A stretch of 64,000 nucleotides of DNA from NCBI RefSeq assembly GCF_023016065.1, contig NZ_JALKAQ010000006.1, forward strand, positions 1 to 64,000, written 5' to 3'. The notes beneath the pieces were generated by a model that saw only the letters and a list, made by a program, of their open reading frames with translations, did not search any database and was not told where the DNA came from. The stretch's first letter is position 1; every line of letters begins with the position of its first letter. Position numbers and translations under genes: made by a program. Below are positions 1-7,560 of this stretch, piece by piece. This stretch comes from Marinobacter sp. S0848L (lineage in GTDB: Bacteria > Pseudomonadota > Gammaproteobacteria > Pseudomonadales > Oleiphilaceae).

Positions 1-48
1 AGGGGGTCAAAACCATCAGAAAATCCACGATTTTCGTTTTGACCCCCT
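1..48. repeat. Edge palindrome (REP-like or terminator hairpin)
   Basis: The first 48 bases form an inverted repeat. AGGGGGTCAAAAC (1-13) is the exact reverse complement of GTTTTGACCCCCT (36-48), and an inner pair GAAAATC/GATTTTC (19-25 and 29-35) extends the stem after a 5-nt bulge at 14-18. There is no long T-run after it. It could be the terminator of a gene to the left of the window or a dispersed palindromic element; a single copy cannot tell. Confidence 0.55.
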
Positions 49-105
49 ACCCCCGACTGATGCCCTGCTCCAAAACCAACAAGCCAAAAAAGGGCGAATC
101 AAACA

Positions 106-1524
106 ATGAACGCGACCGAAGGCACCCTGTTCTGGGGATTCCTCATGGTATACGGCGTGGTGATGTATGCGCTGTCGCCAAAAAGCAAAAACGCCAACTC
201 GTTTTACAAAGGCGCCGACGATCAAGGCAACCCGGTTGGTCAGTGGTCACTGACCGCCAGTATCTTCATCAGCTGGATCTTCGCCAAGTCAGTTACCAAC
301 GCAGCCAATCTCGGTGCCAGTTATGGTGTGGTGGGTGGCCTGGCCTACGCCAGCTATTGGTTGTCGATACCCGTGGCTGGTTACGTGATCTACCTGATAC
401 GAACCCAAACCGGCGCCCGCAGCCTGCAAGAATTCCTGACCTCTCGATTCGGCCGCCTGGCCAGCCTTGCCTTTGCCGCCGCGATTCTGATTCGGCTTTA
501 TAACGAAATCTGGAGCAACACCGCAGTCGTCGGAGGTTACTTCGGCTTGCCGGGTGACTGGGAGTATTACGCGGCAGCGATGTTGTTCACCTTCTTTACC
601 CTGGCCTATAGCCTCAAAGGCGGGCTGCGGTCCTCGATTTTTACCGATGTCATTCAAACCTTTGTGTTTGTGTTCTTCGTCGGTGCGGTGTTGTTTCTGA
701 TTCTGCCTGAAAACGACACCGGGGCGTTGCTGACCAACGGCGAGTTCCGGTTGGAAGCCGGAGCCGATTTGTTGTTGGTGGCGTTACTGCAAATGTTCAG
801 CTACCCGTTTCACGACCCCGTACTGACCGACAGAGGCTTTGTGAACAAAGAGAAAACCATGCTCAAAAGCTTTGTGGTGGCGGGGCTGCTTGGCTTCTTG
901 GCCGTGTTCATCTTCAGTCTGGTGGGGGTGCATGCCCGGTTGCACGGCATTGAGGTTGTGGGTAACGCGCCGGCGGCGGTGGGTCAGTCGTTGGGGTTAG
1001 CGGCGTTGTTCTTCATGAGTGTGGTGATGATGACGTCAGCCGGTTCCACGCTAGACTCCACTTTTACGTCTTTGGCGAAATCTCTGGCCGTCGATCTGCC
1101 GCGTTTGATCAAACGTGCCGGCGCCAAATTGCCCAGTATCCGTGTAGGTGCTGTGGTGATGGTCGTTTTTGCGTTTTTAGGCAATGTGCCCATGTTTGCA
1201 GGCACCGATATCCTGAAAGCCACTACCATCTCCGGCACCATGGTGATGGGGTTGGCACCGGTCTTCCTGTTCTACGGTTTTACCCGTTGGTCACCGTGGA
1301 GTTTTCATCTGAGTTTCTGGACCGGTCTGGGTTTGGGCGTTTTGATGACCATTGGGTTGATTCCGCAGAGTTGGGCCATCGGTGAAGGTAAATACGCGTT
1401 GTTGTTGGGGGTAAACGCGTGGGGCATTTTGATGTGTACTGCCGGGTTCTTTTTGCCGTTGGTCGTGCGCAAGCTGGCGGGGTTTTGGTTGGCTGGACGT
1501 AAGGGCGACTCCGGTGTGTGGTAA
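106..1524 (+). CDS. Sodium:solute symporter family (SSS) transporter
   Basis: The 472-residue protein is almost entirely hydrophobic, with about a dozen membrane segments. It has the SSS-type N-terminal half, in which a short helix is followed by a Trp-rich segment (GQWSLTASIFISWIFAKS, about residues 45-62) and an Asn-rich helix (TNAANLGASYG). A later TSAGSTLDSTFTSLAKS stretch (about 305-322) resembles the Na2-site helix of this family. It would import a small solute with Na+ across the inner membrane; the substrate cannot be read from the sequence. It lies upstream of the ectoine genes on the same strand but is separated from them by more than 300 bp carrying a promoter, so a role in osmolyte uptake is only a guess. 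Confidence 0.85.
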   Translation: MNATEGTLFWGFLMVYGVVMYALSPKSKNANSFYKGADDQGNPVGQWSLTASIFISWIFAKSVTNAANLGASYGVVGGLAYASYWLSIPVAGYVIYLIRTQTGARSLQEFLTSRFGRLASLAFAAAILIRLYNEIWSNTAVVGGYFGLPGDWEYYAAAMLFTFFTLAYSLKGGLRSSIFTDVIQTFVFVFFVGAVLFLILPENDTGALLTNGEFRLEAGADLLLVALLQMFSYPFHDPVLTDRGFVNKEKTMLKSFVVAGLLGFLAVFIFSLVGVHARLHGIEVVGNAPAAVGQSLGLAALFFMSVVMMTSAGSTLDSTFTSLAKSLAVDLPRLIKRAGAKLPSIRVGAVVMVVFAFLGNVPMFAGTDILKATTISGTMVMGLAPVFLFYGFTRWSPWSFHLSFWTGLGLGVLMTIGLIPQSWAIGEGKYALLLGVNAWGILMCTAGFFLPLVVRKLAGFWLAGRKGDSGVW

Positions 1525-1782
1525 CGATACGCGGTTTCGTTTAGCCGGTGTGCAGACGGCGATGTTTGGAGCCCTAAAGGTTTTGCCGGTAGTTGTTTTT
1601 GTTGGCGCGATTTTGAGTGTTGGTCTATGTTTAGGGTTAGTAGGTCTAATTTCGCCTGAAAGCCTGTGTCGCAGTGGCTGCAGAGGTTTTTTTGTGTGTA
1701 TTCTGGCCGTTTTTAGTGCACGGAAAGCGAGAATTGGCTCGTGGGTTCAGGGTGCGATCTCTGGGCTAAATCGGACTTTTGC
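1525..1782. other. Intergenic region, no supported gene
   Basis: This stretch between the SSS transporter and the ect promoter holds an open frame of about 90 codons (1514-1786) that overlaps the upstream stop. That frame has no good ribosome-binding site and no recognisable domain. I see no clear terminator or operator here. Confidence 0.5.
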
Positions 1783-1810
1783 TTGAAATATATTTCGTGC
1801 TCTATATAAT
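1783..1810 (+). promoter_or_regulatory. Putative ectA promoter (-35 TTGAAA, -10 TATAAT)
   Basis: TTGAAA (1783-1788) and a perfect TATAAT (1805-1810) are separated by 16 bp. The stretch is strikingly AT-rich compared with its surroundings. Transcription would start near 1817, 27 bases ahead of the chosen ectA start. Osmotic control is known for ect promoters in other bacteria but is not shown by this sequence. Confidence 0.6.
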
Positions 1811-1843
1811 TTATGCCTAAATTTTGACGTGAAACGACAAAAC

Positions 1844-2359
1844 ATGACCTCTGAAGGATCGAATACCACCGCCATCACCCTGCGTAAACCAACCAAGGAT
1901 GATGGCTTCAGGCTCCACCAGTTGGTGGCGGAATGTCCTCCGCTGGACCCCAACTCGATTTACTGCAACCTCCTGCAGTGCAGCCACTTTGCCGAAACCG
2001 GCGTGGCCGCGGAGAAAGACGGCGACTTGGTCGGCTTTATCTCCGGATACATCCCTCCCCAGCAGCCCGAAACAGTATTTGTCTGGCAAGTGGCCGTACA
2101 CGAGAAAGGCCGTGGACAAGGCTTGGCCAAGCGGATGCTGAAAGAAATCGTGGGCCGTGACGCTTGTAAGGGCGTTACCCATATGGAAACCACGATTACG
2201 GAAGACAACGACGCTTCCTGGGCTTTGTTCCGCTCGTTCGCCCGTGACCTAGGTGCAGAGCTCACCTACCACGAGCACTTCGAGAAAGGCACCCATTTCG
2301 GTGGCAAGCACGATTCCGAGTTCTTGCTGCGCATCGGACCTTTTACGAAGCCTGTCTGA
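1844..2359 (+). CDS. ectA: L-2,4-diaminobutyrate N-acetyltransferase EctA
   Basis: EctA acetylates the gamma-amino group of L-2,4-diaminobutyrate with acetyl-CoA, the second step of ectoine synthesis. The 171-residue protein is a single GNAT domain with the acetyl-CoA loop RGQGLA at about residues 90-95, and it keeps EctA-typical stretches such as CPPLDPNSIYCNLLQC and ETTITEDNDASW. The ATG at 1844 is chosen because the alternative GTG at 1829 would lie only about 12 bases from the predicted transcription start; neither has a strong ribosome-binding site. ectB follows after 174 bp, which is long for an operon partner but contains no gene. Confidence 0.95.
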   Translation: MTSEGSNTTAITLRKPTKDDGFRLHQLVAECPPLDPNSIYCNLLQCSHFAETGVAAEKDGDLVGFISGYIPPQQPETVFVWQVAVHEKGRGQGLAKRMLKEIVGRDACKGVTHMETTITEDNDASWALFRSFARDLGAELTYHEHFEKGTHFGGKHDSEFLLRIGPFTKPV

Positions 2360-2533
2360 GAGCTCTGATTCACAGCGAGTGAATCTTGACCGAGATTTTA
2401 TACAGCCCGGGCCGCCCGAGGTGGGCCTGTTATGTGGCTGAAATAAACGCCCGGTAGGTTTGTTGCGACCGACACGTTTTACCAGCAAGCCGCCGAGCAC
2501 AACCTCGAACCTACTATGCTAAGAGGCAAGACA

Positions 2534-3802
2534 ATGGAAATTTTTAAGTCTACTGAATCCGAAGTACGTGTTTATTCCCGCGCCTTTCCGGTGGTTTTTA
2601 ACCGCGCCAAGAACGCGCATTTGTACACCGAAGACGGCAAGCAGTACCTGGATTTTCTGGCCGGTGCCGGTTCCCTGAACTACGGCCACAACAACGACAC
2701 CCTGAAGAAAGCGCTGCTTGAATACATCGAAGCAGACGGAGTGAGCCAAGGCCTGGACCTGTTCACCACCGCCAAGCAGGACTTTATGCAGTCCTACAAA
2801 AAGAACATCCTTCAGCCCCGCGGCTTGAACTACAAAATGCAGTTTACCGGCCCGACCGGTACCAACTGTGTCGAAGCGGCCATGAAGCTGGCCCGTAAGG
2901 TGAAAGGTCGTACCAACATTATCTCTTTCACCAACGGTTTCCACGGTGTGACCACCGGTGCTGTCGCGGCTACCGGTAACAAACACCACCGTGGTGGCGT
3001 AGGCATGCCGCTGGGCAATGTCGATTTCATGTTCTACGACGGTTACCTGGGTGAAGATGTCGATTCCCTGGCCATCATGGACAAAGTGCTGTCAGACAGC
3101 TCTTCCGGTATCGAAACCCCGGCTGCCGTAATCGTGGAAGCGGTTCAGGGTGAAGGTGGCTTGAACGCTGCTCGCGCTGAATGGCTGAAAGGTTTGTCGG
3201 AGCTGTGCGAGAAGCACGACATTCTGTTGATTCTGGACGACATTCAGGCGGGTAACGGCCGTACCGGTGAGTTCTTCAGCTTTGAATTTGCAGGCATCAA
3301 GCCGGACATCGTGACCGTTTCCAAGTCTCTGAGTGGTTACGGCCTGCCAATGGCACTGGTGCTGTTCAAGCCGGAGCTGGATATCTGGGAGTCCGGTGAA
3401 CACAACGGTACCTTCCGTGGTAACAACATGGCTTTCGTGACCGCCCGTGCCGCCATCGATGCCTACTGGAAAGACGACTCTTTTGCCGATTCGGTGAAAG
3501 CCAAGGCGAAAGTGCTGGGTGATGAGCTGCAGGCGATTTGTGATCGTTACCCCGGCGAATTCAAGGTGAAAGGCCGTGGTCTGATGCGTGGTATCGAAGC
3601 TGCGAATGCCGACGTCACTGGCCCGATCACCAAGCTGGCGTTCGAGAAAGGTCTGATCATCGAAACCAGTGGCCCGAATGACGAAGTGATCAAGTGCCTG
3701 ATGCCGCTGACTACCAGCGAAGACGATCTGCGCCGTGGTGCCCAGCTGCTGGGTGAAAGTGTCGATGAAATCATGCAGAAGGGAATCAGCGAGGCGTCTT
3801 AA
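2534..3802 (+). CDS. ectB: L-2,4-diaminobutyrate:2-oxoglutarate transaminase EctB
   Basis: EctB makes L-2,4-diaminobutyrate from aspartate-beta-semialdehyde, using glutamate as amino donor. The 422-residue protein is a class III, PLP-dependent aminotransferase. It shows the [11 protein letters not shown] segment (about 236-246) and the cofactor lysine in VSKSLSGYG (Lys264). The ATG at 2534 is preceded by AGAGG at 2522-2526; an in-frame ATG at 2516 has no such site. ask starts 49 bp after the stop, so there is no room for ectC, which normally sits between these genes. Confidence 0.96.
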   Translation: MEIFKSTESEVRVYSRAFPVVFNRAKNAHLYTEDGKQYLDFLAGAGSLNYGHNNDTLKKALLEYIEADGVSQGLDLFTTAKQDFMQSYKKNILQPRGLNYKMQFTGPTGTNCVEAAMKLARKVKGRTNIISFTNGFHGVTTGAVAATGNKHHRGGVGMPLGNVDFMFYDGYLGEDVDSLAIMDKVLSDSSSGIETPAAVIVEAVQGEGGLNAARAEWLKGLSELCEKHDILLILDDIQAGNGRTGEFFSFEFAGIKPDIVTVSKSLSGYGLPMALVLFKPELDIWESGEHNGTFRGNNMAFVTARAAIDAYWKDDSFADSVKAKAKVLGDELQAICDRYPGEFKVKGRGLMRGIEAANADVTGPITKLAFEKGLIIETSGPNDEVIKCLMPLTTSEDDLRRGAQLLGESVDEIMQKGISEAS

Positions 3803-3851
3803 GGCGCCCGCACTGATTTACTCCTATTCTGTAGATGGCAGAGGCAATTTT

Positions 3852-5306
3852 ATGACTACGGCACAGCACACCGTCGAGAAAATCGGCGGTACCTCCATGA
3901 GCAACTACGAGGCCGTACGCGACAATATTATTATTGGTAATCGCGATAAGGCGGACCTCTATCAGCGGATCTTCGTGGTGTCGGCCTACGGTGGCGTCAC
4001 CAACGAACTGCTGGAACACAAGAAAACCGGTGAACCGGGCGTTTATGCCCTGTTTGCCGATGCAGAATCCGATTGGGCGTGGGGCGACGACCTCACCACC
4101 CTGATCAAACTGCTGACCGACATCAACGGCGACCTGTTTGCAGACCCCATGCTGAAACAGCAGGCCGACCAGTTTATTACCGACCGCATTGAAGGGGTTC
4201 GGGGTTGCCTGATCGACCTTCAGCGCCTGTGTTCCTACGGTCAGTTCCAGCTGGAAGAACACCTGCTGACGGTGCGGGAAATGCTGGCGGGTATTGGCGA
4301 AGCCCACAGTGCTTTCAATACCGCGTTGAAACTTCAGCAAGAAGGCATCAACGCCCGCTTCGTTGACCTGACCGGCTGGCGTGACAGTGAATTGCTGCCG
4401 CTGGATGAAAAACTGCAACAGGCGTTCGACAATGTAGACCTGAGCCGCGAACTGCCGATCGTGACCGGTTACGCCCAGTGTAAAGAAGGTCTGATGCGTA
4501 CCTTCGATCGTGGTTACAGCGAGATGACCTTCAGTCGTATTGCGGTCATGACCAACGCCTGCGAAGCGATCATCCACAAAGAGTATCACTTGAGCTCTGC
4601 GGACCCGAACATCGTGGGTGAAGACAAGGTGGTTCCACTGGGCCGCACCAACTACGACGTAGCCGACCAGTTGGCGAACCTGGGTATGGAAGCGATCCAC
4701 CCCCGTGCCGGTAAGGGCCTGCGCCAGAACGAGATCCCCCTGCGGGTGATGAACACGTTCGAGCCAGAGCACACCGGTACGCTGATCACGGGCGATTACG
4801 TCAGTGAAAAGCCGCAAGTTGAAATCATTGCGGGTGCCAAGGGCGTTTTCGCCATCGAAGTGTTCGATCAGGACATGCAGGGTGAGCCGGGCTCTGACCG
4901 CGCTTTGCTGGACATCCTGTCCCGCTACAAAGTGCGTTTTATCTCCAAAGACACCAACGCCAACACCATTACCCACTATGTGGATACCACGCTCAAGCAT
5001 GTGAAGCGGGTGGTGAAAGCGATGGAAGAAGCCTTCCCGAATGCCGAGCTGAGCACCCGAAAGGTGGCTTTGGTTTCAGCCATTGGCAGCGATATGAAAG
5101 TGCCGGGTATTCTGGCTCGTTCGGTCAAGTCGCTGGCTGATAAAGGCATCAGCGTACTGGCGATTCACCAGTGCATGCGCCAGGTGGACATCCAGTTCGT
5201 GATCGACGAAGACCACTACGACTCTGCAATCGCTGCGTTGCACGGTGCGCTTATCGAGCCCCACAACCACGAATATGCAATTGTCGCGGCGTCTGAGACG
5301 CCCTGA
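3852..5306 (+). CDS. ask: Ectoine-associated aspartate kinase (Ask_Ect type)
   Basis: The 484-residue aspartokinase phosphorylates aspartate to feed aspartate-beta-semialdehyde into ectoine synthesis. The N-terminus carries KIGGTSMSNYEAV in place of the common KFGGTS, as in the ectoine-linked aspartokinases, and the kinase domain contains TNACEAIIHKEYHLSSADPNIV. The last roughly 130 residues form ACT-type regulatory repeats (VSAIGSDMKVPGILARSV). The start at 3852 is chosen because the protein family begins here; upstream in-frame codons overlap the end of ectB. It closes the ectA-ectB-ask unit and is followed by a strong hairpin. Confidence 0.93.
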   Translation: MTTAQHTVEKIGGTSMSNYEAVRDNIIIGNRDKADLYQRIFVVSAYGGVTNELLEHKKTGEPGVYALFADAESDWAWGDDLTTLIKLLTDINGDLFADPMLKQQADQFITDRIEGVRGCLIDLQRLCSYGQFQLEEHLLTVREMLAGIGEAHSAFNTALKLQQEGINARFVDLTGWRDSELLPLDEKLQQAFDNVDLSRELPIVTGYAQCKEGLMRTFDRGYSEMTFSRIAVMTNACEAIIHKEYHLSSADPNIVGEDKVVPLGRTNYDVADQLANLGMEAIHPRAGKGLRQNEIPLRVMNTFEPEHTGTLITGDYVSEKPQVEIIAGAKGVFAIEVFDQDMQGEPGSDRALLDILSRYKVRFISKDTNANTITHYVDTTLKHVKRVVKAMEEAFPNAELSTRKVALVSAIGSDMKVPGILARSVKSLADKGISVLAIHQCMRQVDIQFVIDEDHYDSAIAALHGALIEPHNHEYAIVAASETP

Positions 5307-5308
5307 AA

Positions 5309-5349
5309 ATTACCCGCAGACGAACACGGTCGCTTCGTCTGCGGGTAAT
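5309..5349 (+). terminator. Hairpin after ask (probable end of ect operon)
   Basis: ATTACCCGCAGACGAA (5309-5324) and TTCGTCTGCGGGTAAT (5334-5349) are perfect 16-bp complements around a 9-nt loop, starting three bases after the ask stop. There is no classical T-run downstream, so it may act as a 3'-end stabiliser or a weak terminator. Confidence 0.65.
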
Positions 5350-5458
5350 GGAGGTTGTCTTGCCTCCCGATCGGGCGCCCGGTCCGCCGTTCTATAGATG
5401 GCCGGGTGTGTCCGATCACCTCCTCCTGAGTTTCCTTCTCTGTTTTTCTCTCCGAAAC

Positions 5459-6043
5459 TTAAAGCGATAAGGCTTTGCATTCTTGATGCGCTTTGCAGCT
5501 AACCAGATGGTCATTCACCATGCCGGTGGCCTGCATGAAGGCATAGACAATGGTGGGGCCAACAAAGTTGAAGCCGGCCTTCTTCAAGGCTTTGGACATA
5601 GCTTCCGATTCGGGCGTGGTGACGGGAACCTCTTCAATCGAGCCCCAGTGATTTTGTATCGGGCGATGATTCACGAATTTCCAAAGGAATTCCGAAAACT
5701 CTACGCCCTGCTCTTGCAGTGCCAGGTAGGCGCGTGCGTTTCGAATGATGGATTGCACCTTCAGGCGGTTGCGGATAACCCCTGGGTCATTCAGCAGTCG
5801 GGCCTGATCCTGTTCGGTGAACCGGGCGATCGTTTCCGGATCAAAGTTGGCGTAAGCCGCCCGGTAGGAGTCGTGTTTGCGCAAAATGGTTAACCAGCTT
5901 AGCCCGGCTTGCTGGCCATCCAGACACAATTTTTCAAACAGTGCCTGATTGTCATACTCGGGTCTGCCCCAGACCGTATCGTGGTAATGCACGTAGAGCG
6001 GGTCTGTGCCGCACCATGGGCATCGCTGCTGAGTGTCAGGCAT
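5459..6043 (-). CDS. tag: DNA-3-methyladenine glycosylase I
   Basis: Tag removes 3-methyladenine from alkylated DNA as the first step of base excision repair. The 194-residue protein starts MPDTQQRCPWCG and shows YHDTVWGRPEYDNQALFEKLCLDG, the family hallmark, with the C-terminal MVNDHLVSCKAHQEC. The cysteines and histidines at both ends match the zinc-binding pattern of this family. The start at 6043 is 8 bases after the end of the upstream phosphopantetheinyl transferase gene, so the two are probably co-transcribed. A longer frame upstream lies entirely inside that neighbour and is rejected. Confidence 0.94.
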   Translation of the reverse strand: MPDTQQRCPWCGTDPLYVHYHDTVWGRPEYDNQALFEKLCLDGQQAGLSWLTILRKHDSYRAAYANFDPETIARFTEQDQARLLNDPGVIRNRLKVQSIIRNARAYLALQEQGVEFSEFLWKFVNHRPIQNHWGSIEEVPVTTPESEAMSKALKKAGFNFVGPTIVYAFMQATGMVNDHLVSCKAHQECKALSL

Positions 6044-6051
6044 GGTTGCTC

Positions 6052-6813
6052 CTAGCGTTTGGCCCGAATCGTCCGATGGTAGAGTGGGTCCCAAATGGTG
6101 TCCAGAGGCTCGGCCGGTGCCAGGCTGTAATCCTCTGGTGGCGGCTCCAGCAAGGTAACGGCCGGCCAATTGGCCTCCAGGTCGGGATTGTTGGTTTGAT
6201 ACACCAGCGTGGCGAGAAACCCTTCGACGTAACAGCCGCAGCTTTGCCACTGTCGGTCGGGCTGATCCCCGTACAGCTCGAAGTCTTTTCGAACTTCCAG
6301 TGTTTGCAGGTTCCCGGCAATGCCCCGGCGTGTGGCCTTCAGCCAAGCTTCTTTCAGGGTCCAGACCTGCAGAAAATTGTAGGGATCGTTTGCCCGCAGT
6401 AACCATTCTTGCTCAACCGGTGAAAACCACCGCTTGGCAACGCCCTGCCAATCCGGCTTACGTTGGCTGGGTTCAACATCTATGCCCAACGGCGTTGGAC
6501 CAATCGCTACCGCATTGAGCCCCTGGCTGTGGCTGAGGGACATATGCCAGCCGACCGGAAACTGCGAGGCTATGGGGCGGCCATCAACAGGGAAGCACTG
6601 TTCTGCGGGTACGTTGCCGCTTTTGCCCAAGCCTTGGCGAATCAACCAGCGGCTGGACAAATATTCTCCACGGCGTGGGCCATCCAGCTTTGCCAACGAG
6701 TCTCGCTCAAACGCGGTCAGCCAGTCCGGCAAAGAATCCGGTACGCTCGAAATTTGATGGCACAGCCAGATTTGCGGTGTTTCAGGGTTGTAGTCGTTGG
6801 ATCGTCCAGGCAT
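6052..6813 (-). CDS. 4'-phosphopantetheinyl transferase (Sfp-like)
   Basis: The enzyme would transfer the phosphopantetheine arm of CoA to a serine of a carrier protein. The 253-residue protein has the two magnesium- and CoA-binding motifs of the Sfp/Gsp type: GIDVE at 110-114 and WTLKEAWLKA at 151-160, with MSLSHSQG at about 91-98. No polyketide, peptide or fatty-acid synthase gene is in the window, so the carrier protein it serves is unknown. Its start overlaps the end of pdxH by 32 bp. Confidence 0.9.
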   Translation of the reverse strand: MPGRSNDYNPETPQIWLCHQISSVPDSLPDWLTAFERDSLAKLDGPRRGEYLSSRWLIRQGLGKSGNVPAEQCFPVDGRPIASQFPVGWHMSLSHSQGLNAVAIGPTPLGIDVEPSQRKPDWQGVAKRWFSPVEQEWLLRANDPYNFLQVWTLKEAWLKATRRGIAGNLQTLEVRKDFELYGDQPDRQWQSCGCYVEGFLATLVYQTNNPDLEANWPAVTLLEPPPEDYSLAPAEPLDTIWDPLYHRTIRAKR

Positions 6814-7417
6814 CCGCTTCTCTCACGTATTCAAATCGGTCGTGAAGCCGGCTGGGTCGTCCTTGCCAGAATTCGATTCGCTCCGGAACCACTCGGTATC
6901 CACCCCAGAAATCAGGCAGAGGAATTTCGCCAGAGCTAAACTTGCGTTTCATTTCCGCAACTTTTTGCTCGAGTAAACCCCGTGATGTAATGGCTTTGCT
7001 TTGCTCGGAAACCCAGGCACCTATCTGGCTGCCGCGAGGTCTTGAGGTGAAATACCTCAGTGATTCCGACTTACTGACTTTCTCGACCGCGCCTTGAATG
7101 CGTACCTGACGGTTCAGGCCGATCCACGGAAACAGCAACGCAGCGCGTGGGTTCTGGTCGAGCTCGCGCGCTTTTCGGCTACTGTAATTGGTGTAAAAAA
7201 CAAAACCGTGGTCGTCGAAATACTTCAGCAGCACGGTCCGGATATCGGGCATATGATCTGCGCCGCAGGTGGCTAAAGACATCGCATTTGGCTCCAGAAT
7301 ACCAGCCTTGCGACTGTCTTCGAACCAGTTTTGGAACTGAATCACAGGGTCGTCATGCAAATGTTCACGGTCCAGGCCCTCACTTTCAAAGTCCCGACGC
7401 ATATCGCCGATATCCAT
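6782..7417 (-). CDS. pdxH: Pyridoxamine 5'-phosphate oxidase
   Basis: PdxH uses FMN and oxygen to oxidise pyridoxine or pyridoxamine phosphate to pyridoxal phosphate. The 211-residue length fits the family. Visible hallmarks are the FYTNYSSRKARELDQNP FMN-binding stretch (about residues 94-110), SRPRGSQIGAWVSEQS (about 127-142), and the C-terminal FWQGRPSRLHDRF that shapes the active site. It is the first gene of a three-gene minus-strand cluster with the phosphopantetheinyl transferase and tag. PLP made here serves EctB and CobD among others, but no specific link is implied. Confidence 0.95.
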   Translation of the reverse strand: MDIGDMRRDFESEGLDREHLHDDPVIQFQNWFEDSRKAGILEPNAMSLATCGADHMPDIRTVLLKYFDDHGFVFYTNYSSRKARELDQNPRAALLFPWIGLNRQVRIQGAVEKVSKSESLRYFTSRPRGSQIGAWVSEQSKAITSRGLLEQKVAEMKRKFSSGEIPLPDFWGGYRVVPERIEFWQGRPSRLHDRFEYVREADAWTIQRLQP

Positions 7418-7560
7418 AGAGCTGTTCTCCGTTGGCGGTCACAGGAGTTTTTAAGGTGTTGAGGATATAGGGTTCGGCGGCGGCTGTCAGGTATGGCTGA
7501 CAAAGCCGTTGTGTGAACGCTATGCTTTAGTGATGACCATAACGGGTAAGGGAGAGTTTT

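Noticed and set aside
1514..1786. Open frame of about 90 codons downstream of the SSS transporter
   Set aside because: It overlaps the upstream gene's end, has no ribosome-binding site and no recognisable domain; composition looks like intergenic DNA.
2360..2533. Possible remnant of ectC between ectA and ectB
   Set aside because: No frame in this 174 bp gives a cupin-like or EctC-like peptide, and ectC usually lies after ectB, not before it.
3786..5000. 404-codon open frame antisense to ask
   Set aside because: It lies entirely opposite a clear aspartokinase gene and its translation shows no domain; it is a frame shadow of a GC-rich gene.
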